From: Acholeplasma sp.
Lineage (GTDB): Bacteria; Bacillota_I; Bacilli_A; Acholeplasmatales; Acholeplasmataceae
Direction of reading: 5' to 3'
Assembly: GCA_003605085.1 (NCBI GenBank)
Contig: QZKD01000037.1
Coordinates: 26,381 to 90,380 of the forward strand
Length of the DNA: 64,000 bases
How positions within the stretch are numbered: the first letter of the stretch is position 1; the number at the start of each line of letters is the position of its first letter. Shown here in pieces: positions 34,602-43,022 of this stretch. The notes below the pieces were generated by a model. That model ran no database searches. It worked only from the letters and a program-made list of their open reading frames with translations, and was not told where the DNA came from. The position numbers were made by a program, and so were the translations under genes.

Positions 34602-34850
34602 ATGTTTGAAGCATATCTTGGTTTAACAGTTTTGGGATTGGTTGGTGTGGGATGGGGTTTATGGATGCTTATCTGGCCAGAAGGCTATTTACGTTTCATC
34701 AGTTTTCGGGGGCATATTAAAGGAGCACCCTGGAGAAATAGTATTCCGATTCGACCTATTTCTATAACGATAACTCGATACTTAGGAGGAATCACAATTC
34801 CTGCAAGTATCGGTGGAGTCATCTATTTCATGATATTAATTTCTAAATAG
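34602..34850 (+). CDS. Small membrane protein, unknown
   Basis: This 82-residue protein has two hydrophobic helices (LGLTVLGLVGVGWGLWMLIW at about 6-25 and ITIPASIGGVIYFMILI at about 64-80) joined by a basic loop. AAAGGGGGA lies 6 bases before the ATG. It is transcribed divergently from the aldose epimerase. No family recognised; it is short, single-copy here and lacks catalytic residues. It may be a membrane subunit or stress peptide. Confidence 0.6.
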   Translation: MFEAYLGLTVLGLVGVGWGLWMLIWPEGYLRFISFRGHIKGAPWRNSIPIRPISITITRYLGGITIPASIGGVIYFMILISK

Positions 34851-34898
34851 GCATAAGGATTTTCTTTCTTAATTCTTTCTTAAGTCGCTTACCAGTCA

Positions 34899-34927
34899 TT
34901 GGAATAAAGGGCATTTTATGCTATGAT
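34899..34927 (+). promoter_or_regulatory. Promoter of the PAS-GGDEF gene
   Basis: TTGGAA (34899-34904), 17 bases, TATGAT (34922-34927), 39 bases ahead of the ATG at 34966. Confidence 0.65.
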
Positions 34928-34965
34928 AAATGTAAGGATATTGACATATTCTTAAGGTGGCAACG

Positions 34966-35862
34966 ATGATTACATTTCAAGAGTTTGAACGTATTTTTAA
35001 ACATTTTAATGAAGGTGTCTACTTAGTCGATAAAAACCGGAAAATACTTTACTATAACGAAGCGGCTGAACACTTTTCGGGTTATGATCGGCACTATGTA
35101 ATGGGTCGTCATTGTTTTGACAATATTTTTAATCATATGGCTGAAGATGGCACGCTTTTATGCTTTAACGGTTGTCCTCTTCATCGTTCAATTCAAGAGA
35201 ATGTGGATACGGAAGCTTATGTATATTTAAGACATAAAGACGGTTTTCGTCTGAAAGTTCACGTCAAAACCATGCCTATTCTCGAAAATGGTGAAGTGAC
35301 TGGAGCTCTTGAAGTCTTTTCTCCTGTCATTCCTCAAGAGGATACCAATCAAACGATTCATTTTTATAAACAACAACTTTTAATGGATCCATTAACGAAA
35401 GTTCATAATCGTAAAATCCTTGAAACGGGTGATCCTTTACTTGATTTGAATCAAAGCGATATGCAACGCATGGGAGTCATCTTTCTCGATATTGACAATT
35501 TTAAATCTTATAATGATACCTATGGACATGAACTCGGTGACCGTATCCTCATTAATATTGCCAAGACGTTAACCAATGCCGTCGGTATGAATGATCTTGT
35601 CATTCGTTATGGCGGGGAAGAGTTTCTGATCTTATCTCCGGATAGTTCAAAAGAAAAACTGGTCATTCTTGCTGAAAAGATTCGTATCCTTGTTGAAAAC
35701 ACAAAAATAGAGAAAGATGAACTTTCTCTTAATTATCAAATCTCATTAGGTGCTACTTTAAGACATTATAAAGAGCCCTTAGTTGCTTCGATTAATCGTG
35801 CCGATCAAGCGATGTATAAGAGTAAATTCTTAGGTAAGAATCGAGTGACATATTTAGAGTAA
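34966..35862 (+). CDS. PAS-GGDEF diguanylate cyclase, soluble
   Basis: The ATG at 34966 is preferred to a GTG at 34957 because AAGGTGG lies 5 bases upstream. The 298-residue protein has an N-terminal PAS domain (about 5-125) and a GGDEF domain (about 135-298) with the active site RYGGEEFLIL and the metal site FLDIDNFKSYNDTYGHELGD. The PAS domain holds a CFNGCP pair at about 65-70, which might bind metal or heme or sense redox. No membrane helix is seen. It makes c-di-GMP. A bidirectional-looking terminator follows. It is the second of three GGDEF proteins in the window. Confidence 0.9.
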   Translation: MITFQEFERIFKHFNEGVYLVDKNRKILYYNEAAEHFSGYDRHYVMGRHCFDNIFNHMAEDGTLLCFNGCPLHRSIQENVDTEAYVYLRHKDGFRLKVHVKTMPILENGEVTGALEVFSPVIPQEDTNQTIHFYKQQLLMDPLTKVHNRKILETGDPLLDLNQSDMQRMGVIFLDIDNFKSYNDTYGHELGDRILINIAKTLTNAVGMNDLVIRYGGEEFLILSPDSSKEKLVILAEKIRILVENTKIEKDELSLNYQISLGATLRHYKEPLVASINRADQAMYKSKFLGKNRVTYLE

Positions 35863-35866
35863 TCTA

Positions 35867-36406
35867 TCAAGAACTTCTTGTAGACACAGGAAGTTCTTTT
35901 TTCTTTATCTTTTGGTAAATCTCTTCAATCAAAGGTGATTTTTCTTCCATATACCGGTCGATATCATGGGGATATTTTTTAGCAAGCATCATTTTTAGTG
36001 AACCATACGCTTCACGGTCCTCAGGATGTGTCTTTAACCAATCTCGAAATGAAAGATGACGTTGATATTCATCACTATCGATAGGGCATACATAAAGATG
36101 ATGCTTCATCAAATGTGATTTATTGACATACTTAAAGGCTTCACGATCCAAAATGCCCAAATTGCCTTCGTGATGATAATCTAATACTTCAAGTTTTCGT
36201 TTAATATCCTCAAAATCAGTGCGTAAAATGATGATATCTATATCGATGACCGGTTTAGCAGCAAGCCCTTCAACCGATGTACTTCCCACATGTTCAATTC
36301 GTACATCCTTGTCCTTTAAGACTTGATTGAGTTCATCTTTAATCTTCAAAAATGCTTCTTTCCATTCTTTCTGATAAGAAAGGACGATCACATCTTTTGT
36401 CTTCAT
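35867..36406 (-). CDS. GrpB family protein (UPF0157), nucleotidyltransferase-fold
   Basis: This 179-residue protein has the GrpB pattern: VIVLSYQKEWKEAFLKIKDEL, VRIEHVGSTSVEGLAAKPVID (the GSTxxxxLxAKPxxD core of the nucleotidyltransferase superfamily), and HHLYVCPIDSDEYQRHLSFRD. It is usually encoded alone or fused to dephospho-CoA kinase; its substrate is unknown. Its ATG overlaps the stop of a truncated VOC gene by two bases (ATGA), so translation may be coupled. The C-terminal codons overlap the terminator of the convergent GGDEF gene. Confidence 0.85.
   Translation of the reverse strand: MKTKDVIVLSYQKEWKEAFLKIKDELNQVLKDKDVRIEHVGSTSVEGLAAKPVIDIDIIILRTDFEDIKRKLEVLDYHHEGNLGILDREAFKYVNKSHLMKHHLYVCPIDSDEYQRHLSFRDWLKTHPEDREAYGSLKMMLAKKYPHDIDRYMEEKSPLIEEIYQKIKKKELPVSTRSS
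35869..35905 (+). terminator. Intrinsic terminator of the PAS-GGDEF gene
   Basis: AAGAACTTC (35869-35877) and GAAGTTCTT (35890-35898) form a 9-base stem followed by TTTTTCTTT. It lies within the final codons of the convergent GrpB gene. Confidence 0.85.
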
Positions 36407-36534
36407 AAGAGGACCTGCATAAGTTTATCATAGGTGATGATAAGTCCAAGATGTTCATGATACCAAAGGTGAAGTGCTTCTTTGTCGCCTTTAAAAGAAA
36501 GAAGTACGCCTCCAAGACCTAAAATTTTTGCCAT
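36403..36534 (-). pseudogene. Truncated VOC/glyoxalase-family gene fragment
   Basis: Between the GrpB and GNAT genes the minus strand reads MAKILGLGGVLLSFKGDKEA, then LHLWYHEHLGLIITYDKL and stops after 43 residues. This is the first beta-alpha-beta part of a glyoxalase/bleomycin-resistance (VOC) protein, normally about 120 residues: the WYxxHLG stretch is typical. The 3' part is missing and the stop overlaps the GrpB start. GGAG precedes the ATG at 36534, just after the GNAT stop, so it may still be translated. It looks like a remnant left by an internal deletion. Confidence 0.7.
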
Positions 36535-36538
36535 ATGT

Positions 36539-37072
36539 CTACTCCATTATCGGGATCCAATATCTTTGAATAACTTCTTTAGTTCCCTCTTCAGGAATCT
36601 CATTTTCGAGTATACCCCCTTGAGAAACAATAGTTTTCGCGGATGCTAGGTTAGACTTATTGCACGTGACTAGTATTTGAGATAGCTTAGACTTTTTGCA
36701 TTCAACTAAACCGAGTTTGAGTTGTTCTTTGGCATACCCTTGATTTCGATACTCAGGATGGATGGAATACCCGATGTGTCCACCATACTTCATCAAATAC
36801 TCATTGAGTTCATACCTGATGTTGATCATCCCAACGAGTTGATGGCTATCTTTTGTCACTGAAATAAATTGGATAGAGGGAACTTTATCTAGGGGGACAT
36901 AGAGGCGTTGTTCGCCAAGCATTACATGTTTTATCCAATCTTCTGCCTTCTCGTATTCTCGTAGACCAGATGTTCCTGAAAGACTATCACCACAATCCAA
37001 AAAAGCCTGTCTATAGGCTTCAATTTGGGCTTTATACTCAATGGTAGGTCGAATAAGTCGAATGTGTTCCAT
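36539..37072 (-). CDS. GNAT-family N-acetyltransferase
   Basis: This 177-residue protein shows the GNAT core: VGMINIRYELNEYLMKYGGHIGYSI-type strand and the acetyl-CoA loop HPEYRNQGYAKEQLKLGL (Q/RxxGxG/A pattern), then LSQILVTCNKSNLASAKTI. The sequence up to SGLREYEKAEDWIKH is typical of a group of predicted GNATs. Substrate unknown. AAGGAA precedes the ATG. It is 43 bases from another GNAT gene on the same strand, and the truncated VOC gene begins 5 bases after its stop. Confidence 0.88.
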   Translation of the reverse strand: MEHIRLIRPTIEYKAQIEAYRQAFLDCGDSLSGTSGLREYEKAEDWIKHVMLGEQRLYVPLDKVPSIQFISVTKDSHQLVGMINIRYELNEYLMKYGGHIGYSIHPEYRNQGYAKEQLKLGLVECKKSKLSQILVTCNKSNLASAKTIVSQGGILENEIPEEGTKEVIQRYWIPIME

Positions 37073-37114
37073 GATGTATTTCCTTTAGTTTCGCGTGATA
37101 TAAGGTGAATATGA

Positions 37115-37603
37115 TTAGGGTTTTACCCAACCATAAACATGGACATCAATCCATTTTTCGCCGTTAAAATGCGCTTGACGTTTCGTTCCTTCTTTGAAGA
37201 AATTGAGTCGTTCGAGTGTTTTGATGGACGCACGATTGTGTTGATAGACTTCTGCTTCAATTCGGTGAATGCCTGATTGGATTAGGTCTTGCATCAAGAG
37301 TTGTAAAGCAATTTTAGAAAATCCTTGACCTCTTTGTTCCCCTAAGGCGAAACGTAGCCAAGCTACTTGATGTTTAGGATCCATATAGTTGATTCTTACA
37401 TATCCGATTGGGACTTGATCGGACATGATCATTCGATAATCTTGATCCTTATCGAGTAACGCACGTTTAATATCTTCTTGTTGCTGCTCCAATGAAGTAT
37501 CGTAATCATATTCCAAAGCATGCTTAATCAAATAGGGATCATGTTTCCATGTATTGATCAAAGCTGAATCAAAGATCGTCACTTTTCTTAATGTAATTGC
37601 CAT
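37115..37603 (-). CDS. GNAT-family N-acetyltransferase, RimJ/RimL-like
   Basis: This 162-residue protein has AWLRFALGEQRGQGFSKIAL (acetyl-CoA pyrophosphate loop) and IEAEVYQHNRASIKTLERLNF followed by KEGTKRQAHFNGEKW, the sequence typical of RimJ/RimL-type acetyltransferases that modify protein N-termini or amino groups of small molecules. GGAGGT lies 6 bases before the ATG at 37603. It is in a run with another GNAT gene. The acceptor is not predictable. Confidence 0.88.
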   Translation of the reverse strand: MAITLRKVTIFDSALINTWKHDPYLIKHALEYDYDTSLEQQQEDIKRALLDKDQDYRMIMSDQVPIGYVRINYMDPKHQVAWLRFALGEQRGQGFSKIALQLLMQDLIQSGIHRIEAEVYQHNRASIKTLERLNFFKEGTKRQAHFNGEKWIDVHVYGWVKP

Positions 37604-37680
37604 AAGAAGACCTCCATGTTCACGTTACTTTCACTTTGATTATACATGATTTACTGATAATTCGTCATCATTATTCAAAG

Positions 37681-37700
37681 AAAAAGGGGTGATTCACCCC
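37681..37700 (-). terminator. Intrinsic terminator after the HIBYL-CoA hydrolase-like gene
   Basis: GGGGTG (37686-37691) and CACCCC (37695-37700) form the stem; the minus strand continues TTTTTCTTTG. It marks the downstream end of the sulfosugar region. Confidence 0.85.
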
Positions 37701-37712
37701 ATCAAATAGCAT

Positions 37713-38783
37713 TTAATCAAGCGGATGTATTCCTTTGAAATCATGGGTCTTAAAGATCGATTTCATCTGATCTTCTAAGATGTCATCCTTATCATCTTTT
37801 GTCCATTTTGGATTCCCTGTTTTTTCAATGAGTACCTTTTGAACACCCTCTCTAAAATTAGGCGTGCCAACGACATAAAGAGCAAGATCGTACTCCATTT
37901 TAAAACAGTCATGAAGGGACATGCTTTTCCCTCGTTTTAAAAGTTCTAATGTGATCTGTATCGAGGTATGACACAATGTATCAAGATTACTCATGTGATC
38001 CATGGCTTCTTTGGAGTCATCTTGTTTTAATGAAAGATAGATCTCATGTAATCGATCATATGCATAAAATTTATTGATGAAATTCATCACCGGTTTTATG
38101 ACAGATCCACTCACGGATGGATCGTGATGGGCATAAAAGAGTGCCTGGAGTTTTTGTTCAAACGTGTCTTTATTCCAGTGGGTCTTGAACAATGTTTCTT
38201 CTACACCTAAAAAACGTTCTTTGGAAATCTTATACTGTGTGATTCCTAAGACCATCAAGTCATCACTATTCATTAATTTACCCGTAACACCCAAATATTT
38301 TCCAACATGATCAGAAAGTTTAGGCAAAAAATAACTTGCTCCGACATCAGGGAAAAATCCAATATGGACTTCCGGCATACCAAAATAGACATCTTCTGAA
38401 GTGATACGAAGCGAGGTCGCCATGGCAAGACCTGCACCTCCACCTAAGACATATCCATGAAGATAGGAAATCACCGGTTTGGGATAATCATGAATCATTA
38501 AGTCCATTTTGTATTGCTCTTTTAGATAATAAGGTGCATAGGAGTAGTCTTCTTTGATCTCATGCTCATAAAGAGATTTCACATCTCCCCCTGCACAAAA
38601 TGCACGTTCTGAAGTCGAGGTTATATAAACAAAAAGAATGGCAGGATCGTCTTGCCATTGTTTTAAAATGTCCTGAATACCTAAGACCATATCAATTGAT
38701 AAGGCATTGAGTGCTTTTTGACGATTAAGTTGGATCACACCTACACCTTGGTAGGTTTGGATGATGATATTGTCTTGGTTCAT
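37713..38783 (-). CDS. Crotonase-fold 3-hydroxyisobutyryl-CoA hydrolase-like protein
   Basis: This 356-residue protein is longer than typical enoyl-CoA hydratases and has the HIBYL-CoA hydrolase features: FCAGGDVKSLYE (oxyanion hole), GYVLGGGAGLAM, and PEVHIGFFPDVGASYFLPKL with Glu and Asp of the FPDVG motif. Members hydrolyse 3-hydroxyisobutyryl-CoA or 3-hydroxypropionyl-CoA. It lies 50 bases downstream of the first GH31 gene, with its own possible promoter (TTGATA-19-TATGAT). No valine catabolism gene is near. It could act on another acyl-CoA, and sulfoacetyl-CoA made upstream is a possibility, but that is speculative. Confidence 0.85.
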   Translation of the reverse strand: MNQDNIIIQTYQGVGVIQLNRQKALNALSIDMVLGIQDILKQWQDDPAILFVYITSTSERAFCAGGDVKSLYEHEIKEDYSYAPYYLKEQYKMDLMIHDYPKPVISYLHGYVLGGGAGLAMATSLRITSEDVYFGMPEVHIGFFPDVGASYFLPKLSDHVGKYLGVTGKLMNSDDLMVLGITQYKISKERFLGVEETLFKTHWNKDTFEQKLQALFYAHHDPSVSGSVIKPVMNFINKFYAYDRLHEIYLSLKQDDSKEAMDHMSNLDTLCHTSIQITLELLKRGKSMSLHDCFKMEYDLALYVVGTPNFREGVQKVLIEKTGNPKWTKDDKDDILEDQMKSIFKTHDFKGIHPLD

Positions 38784-38833
38784 ATCTCTATCATAACATA
38801 GGACAGGCAGGTTTTATCAAGCCATTCTTATAC

Positions 38834-40792
38834 TTAATGATGTTCAAAGATTTGAGAAATGCTATGAAAAACATCATAATCGTGACTCTCTTTTTTGTAA
38901 AATGCCATCGGTAATCCGAGTGGTGTTTGAATCTCATGTGTCCCCCCATCATAGGATTGATTGGTTCCAAGTTGCAGCCATGATCCTTTCGGTAAAGAAA
39001 TTTTCATAGCGTGAGTCCCAGGGCGACTCACGGGATAACACAAGATCTCACTGCCATACATGAAAGCTTGTGATTCAGTCCATGTCCATGGTTCATCAAA
39101 ATGGAAAAATAAAGGACGAATGAGTGGGTATCCATGAGTGACATAGTCCTTTTGAATCCTTTCTGTGTAAGAAGATAACTGCTTAAACATTTCACTCAAT
39201 CGCGCCATATGTTTAAGTGTATCTTCATCGTGATCAAACTGCACATTCTTATCTGGTTGATTTCCTTCATGAAAACGGAAAATCGGTGAAAATACATTCA
39301 TCTCAGCCCAACGAATCAAGAGTTCTTTAGAACGTTTCATATGAAGGATCGTGGTATATCCACCAATATCCGAATGGGTAATCCCTACCCCAGAGACGGA
39401 AAGCGATAAGGCTGATACAATCGCAGAAGGAAGACCATCCTCATTCGAATAGTCCACATGTTGATCCCCTGCCCATAAGGAAGGAGCGTATTTTACCGTT
39501 TCGGAATATCCAGCACGAACGAAAAAGAAAAGTTCATCTTCCTTATTCGATTCAACAATCGCTTCATGATTTAGCTTAGCCCATAAAACCGGCCAAAGAT
39601 TATGCACCTCTTCAGGATTGCCCTGATGGATCACAGCATCGATGGGTAAATACTCCCCAAAATCTGCCATCCATCCTTTCATCCCAAGGCCAATCATTTC
39701 TTTTTTGATAACCTCTTTATACCAAGCATAGGCTTTAGGATGGGTCAAATCCACAATCCCCGCTTGAAAAGTCGTCGATTGAATGTGATACACATCCTGC
39801 AGTTGATTCAAAACCAAATACCCCAATTCTTTCGCTTCAAGATAGAGTGTCGTATCTTCTTTTAAAAACGTATTGATATATCCTAAAAACGCGATTCCTT
39901 GTTCATTCATTTTTTGAATGGTTTCCTTGAGTTTGGGATAGAGTTCATCGCTTACTTGCCAGTTCCAATAGACTTGATAGCCAAATGCTGTAACCAGATT
40001 CCCTGACCAGTCTTGAGACCAAACACCTGCAAGTGGAATCTTGTGATCAAGAGCCGCTTTGATATGATTTAGCAATGCCTCAGTACCGCCCTGTGAAGCG
40101 ATAATGGCACCTTGTTTTGTCCAGGATGGAAGCATGGGCTGTCTTCCAATAAACGCTGAAAAATGCTTTAGAATGTCTAAAAACTCCGTATCATAAAAGA
40201 TATGGATGGCTCTGGGAATACTTCGAAATTGATGGATCGTTTGTGTGTTTTGAAAGTCATAGGTTTGATAGGTATCACACTCAGTATGAAACAAGTAGCC
40301 TTGACTAGAAAGATAAGTGGGTTGAGCATAATACGTCTGTTGGTCTTTCCAAGGACTTTGATGATTGGGGTTTACACCAAAAATCTTTTCACGTAAAAAT
40401 TTCTTGATCAGTTTCTTTACTGTATGATGTTCACTGACCCAAATCGTGACCTTCTTTTTCTTTAAATCAAAGGATGCAAACTGTTCACCACATCCATAGA
40501 TATGTTCATCTTCTTTAGCTTCTGTCACAAGTTCAAAACGATTGAAATCCGATTGATTGATAAGTGTCAATGTGAGATGATGATCACCTTCACTGGGTTT
40601 AATCCCAATGAACTGGTCATTGGCTTGATACCAATAAATCCCTTCATCCATGTGATGAAAGGATAAGATCTGCCAAGACTTGATGTGATCTTTGGTTTTA
40701 AACGTTCCTCGTGACATCTGATACGATGCATCACCATAAGAGGCGCGCATCTTAAGATGTTCATAGTCACTAAGATGAGAAAGAATCTTCAT
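38834..40792 (-). CDS. GH31 alpha-glycosidase, sulfoquinovosidase-like paralogue with Arg-to-Gln change
   Basis: This 652-residue GH31 protein has the nucleophile region GWMADFGEYLPID (D377), the acid/base WAGDQ (D443), HSDIGGYT (Y479) and a W276 aligned to the sulfonate-binding Trp of E. coli YihQ. At the position of the sulfonate-binding Arg (YihQ R301) it has Gln: GYQVYWNW, versus GKRLYWNW in the second paralogue. SQases hydrolyse alpha-sulfoquinovosides such as sulfoquinovosyl glycerol. Start ATG at 40792 overlaps the permease stop by 4 bases. No signal peptide, so cytosolic. It may act on a different head group, a variant sulfoside or an uncharged glucoside. Function in the SQ cluster is inferred from context. 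Confidence 0.75.
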   Translation of the reverse strand: MKILSHLSDYEHLKMRASYGDASYQMSRGTFKTKDHIKSWQILSFHHMDEGIYWYQANDQFIGIKPSEGDHHLTLTLINQSDFNRFELVTEAKEDEHIYGCGEQFASFDLKKKKVTIWVSEHHTVKKLIKKFLREKIFGVNPNHQSPWKDQQTYYAQPTYLSSQGYLFHTECDTYQTYDFQNTQTIHQFRSIPRAIHIFYDTEFLDILKHFSAFIGRQPMLPSWTKQGAIIASQGGTEALLNHIKAALDHKIPLAGVWSQDWSGNLVTAFGYQVYWNWQVSDELYPKLKETIQKMNEQGIAFLGYINTFLKEDTTLYLEAKELGYLVLNQLQDVYHIQSTTFQAGIVDLTHPKAYAWYKEVIKKEMIGLGMKGWMADFGEYLPIDAVIHQGNPEEVHNLWPVLWAKLNHEAIVESNKEDELFFFVRAGYSETVKYAPSLWAGDQHVDYSNEDGLPSAIVSALSLSVSGVGITHSDIGGYTTILHMKRSKELLIRWAEMNVFSPIFRFHEGNQPDKNVQFDHDEDTLKHMARLSEMFKQLSSYTERIQKDYVTHGYPLIRPLFFHFDEPWTWTESQAFMYGSEILCYPVSRPGTHAMKISLPKGSWLQLGTNQSYDGGTHEIQTPLGLPMAFYKKESHDYDVFHSISQIFEHH

Positions 40793-42246
40793 GCTTTATG
40801 TCCCCATAATTTGTCAAAGGGATATCCCGTGACTTTTTCACAAATGATCTTTTCTTCTTCTGTAGGAAGACTATCGTCCAATCCCTTTCGACGTAAAATT
40901 TCTTTTTTGACGATATCAAATTCTTTTTTATTCAAAGGATAACGATAGGTCACATAAAGTGCTCCAATCATGAAGATGGTCGGTAAAATCACAAATGCAT
41001 ATTTGATCCCTTCAATGGTCAGCGTGCTTTGCATACCACTCACATCTTCAATTCCTTTATCATATCCAATCAGTGTTAATAATAGACCAATAATACCAAA
41101 GGCTAATCCATTAGCAATCTTTCTTGTAAATGTCGCCATACCCGAATAGATCCCAGGTCTTCTTTCTCCTGAAATCAGTTCATCCACATCGGTTAAATCG
41201 GGTAATATTGCAAACGCTGTGACTGAAGATGCTGCGGTTCCAAATCCTGAAATGAAGGATGCGATAAAAATCGGTAAGATTGGTGCACCATTATACGCAA
41301 AGAATAACATGGATAGCATTGCAACAATACGAATGGGGAAGCCATAAAGAATCGGAACTCGCTTGGATGTTTTGGCTAAAATAAACTGGAATAAAAACAT
41401 CGCCAAGATCTGTGACCCAAGTACTCCAGACATCACAAATGTGTACTGATTGCTTTGACCTAATACATCCCGTAAGAAATAGATAAATAAAATCATGACA
41501 AAGTCTGCAGAACCTTGACCTAATAAGAAGATACCTAAGAAATATTGAAATGATTTATTTTTGTAAACAGTTCCCGATTCTTTCACAAACTGACCAAAAG
41601 AAAACGATGGAATGACTTTATCATTTTGTTTTTCCCATGTCTTTAAGAATGTGAAGAGAATCGATAAAAAGAAAATCACACCAAAGATAATCCCCATGAC
41701 AAGATAACCTTGAGATGCATTGCTATCTCCTACTCGATTAATAATCATATTGGGGAGTAATCCAGCGATAATTGCAGATGCTGCAGAAAAGATCATCCGG
41801 ATTCCTGTATATTGACCTCTTAAATGATAGTCATCAATCATTTCGGGGAGTAGCGCATTGTAAGGAATCATGACGATGGTAAAACCCGTTGAAAAGACTA
41901 GGAACGTGACTAGATAGAACACATAGGTCCAAAAGATGGGTCCAGTAATCGATACCCAAAGTAAGGCGAAGGTGATGGATCCGGTAAAGCTACCGATCAA
42001 GAGATAAAGCCGTTTTGAACCCAAACGACTCTTCGTACGATCGACAATCGTTCCCATGATGGGATCGGATATCGCATCCCAAATCTTACCAATGAGAGGA
42101 ATGGTTCCCGCTAAGATCGCAGGAATTCCTAATCCCGTTAAAAACTCCAAATAAAAAATGGAGACAATGAGAAAAGTTCCCCCACCAAACATGTCGGCTG
42201 CACCATAAGCAATTTTTGAGGAAAGTCGTTTTTCCAAGGGTTTCAT
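40789..42246 (-). CDS. GPH/MFS-type sugar permease, candidate sulfoquinovoside importer
   Basis: The ATG at 42246 follows AAGGAGAATCACT; the earlier in-frame starts lie in the GntR gene. The 485-residue product has 12 membrane helices and the glycoside-pentoside-hexuronide features: IAYGAADMFGGGTFL at the N-terminus, PIMGTIVDRTKSRLGSKRLYLL (loop 2-3 DRT/RLGSKR motif). YihO and YihP of the E. coli SQ operon belong to this family. It lies between the GntR pair and the first GH31, overlapping it by 4 bases. So it may be a cation-coupled importer of sulfoquinovose or its glycosides. Export of a product sulfonate is the alternative. Confidence 0.8.
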   Translation of the reverse strand: MKPLEKRLSSKIAYGAADMFGGGTFLIVSIFYLEFLTGLGIPAILAGTIPLIGKIWDAISDPIMGTIVDRTKSRLGSKRLYLLIGSFTGSITFALLWVSITGPIFWTYVFYLVTFLVFSTGFTIVMIPYNALLPEMIDDYHLRGQYTGIRMIFSAASAIIAGLLPNMIINRVGDSNASQGYLVMGIIFGVIFFLSILFTFLKTWEKQNDKVIPSFSFGQFVKESGTVYKNKSFQYFLGIFLLGQGSADFVMILFIYFLRDVLGQSNQYTFVMSGVLGSQILAMFLFQFILAKTSKRVPILYGFPIRIVAMLSMLFFAYNGAPILPIFIASFISGFGTAASSVTAFAILPDLTDVDELISGERRPGIYSGMATFTRKIANGLAFGIIGLLLTLIGYDKGIEDVSGMQSTLTIEGIKYAFVILPTIFMIGALYVTYRYPLNKKEFDIVKKEILRRKGLDDSLPTEEEKIICEKVTGYPFDKLWGHKA

Positions 42247-42257
42247 AGTGATTCTCC

Positions 42258-43022
42258 TTAAGTTGTTGTATTCCAATGAATAATGGATTGAAAGTAATAA
42301 CTGCTCGTTGAATGACTTTGTCCATAATCGATCAAACGTTTGTACTGATCATAGACATGATTGGTCGATGAGATCGAGGGTGAACCTGCGGGTTCATTTA
42401 AGTATTTCGCGATACGTTCGGGTAGATTGACCGCCTTGGTAATACGGTGTGAATCTTTGGCATAGAGTCCATAGTGTTCGAAAATAAAGGCGTTTAATGG
42501 TTCATCTCCGGTGAGGGCTTGATCGATATCAGGAAAAATACTGATGGGTAGATAGTTTTCAAGAATAATTAAGGGGCGTTGATTCCCTTTATAGATACGA
42601 TTGATATATAAGAAGGTTCTTGCTTGATCAAACCCATAACCTTTAGCTTCTTCATCACTTAAGGTAACAACTTTTTTACTTACACATTCAATCGAAGGGG
42701 TAAGTCCTAAAGCAATGATGGCATCATAGATCGCGACATTTCGATCAAAGAAGTAATTGGTGAGTTCAAGATAAGCAATCTCATAGCCTTGTTCAGTTTT
42801 CTTGATAAAGCTTTCTTTGTTTAATTGCTTATAGGCTTGAACTGTAAACTCTTCATCGATATTGAGCACATTGGCTAATTCGAGTGGGTCAGGAAGGATA
42901 TCTTGATAATAGAATGTTTGATCTAAAATAAGTGCCTTAATTCGATCTTTAATTTGTAAATCATAAGGTCTTTTTTCTCGTCTGTCTATCGAGATTAATT
43001 CAAATGCTTTATGGTTTTGCAT
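42258..43022 (-). CDS. GntR/UTRA-type regulator with a divergent DNA-binding domain
   Basis: This 254-residue protein has an N-terminal winged-helix region (IKDRIKALILDQTFYYQDILPD, ELANVLNIDEEFTVQAYKQL) that is weakly conserved against GntR consensus, and a C-terminal UTRA ligand-binding domain (KGYGFDQARTFLYINRIYKGN-type then PLIILENYLPISIF, about 115-235). GAGGTGA precedes its ATG, which overlaps the stop of the first GntR gene by 14 bases. Paralogous GntR proteins encoded back to back suggest that they act together or sense two intermediates of the sulfosugar pathway. It precedes the GPH permease and first GH31 genes. Confidence 0.8.
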   Translation of the reverse strand: MQNHKAFELISIDRREKRPYDLQIKDRIKALILDQTFYYQDILPDPLELANVLNIDEEFTVQAYKQLNKESFIKKTEQGYEIAYLELTNYFFDRNVAIYDAIIALGLTPSIECVSKKVVTLSDEEAKGYGFDQARTFLYINRIYKGNQRPLIILENYLPISIFPDIDQALTGDEPLNAFIFEHYGLYAKDSHRITKAVNLPERIAKYLNEPAGSPSISSTNHVYDQYKRLIDYGQSHSTSSYYFQSIIHWNTTT

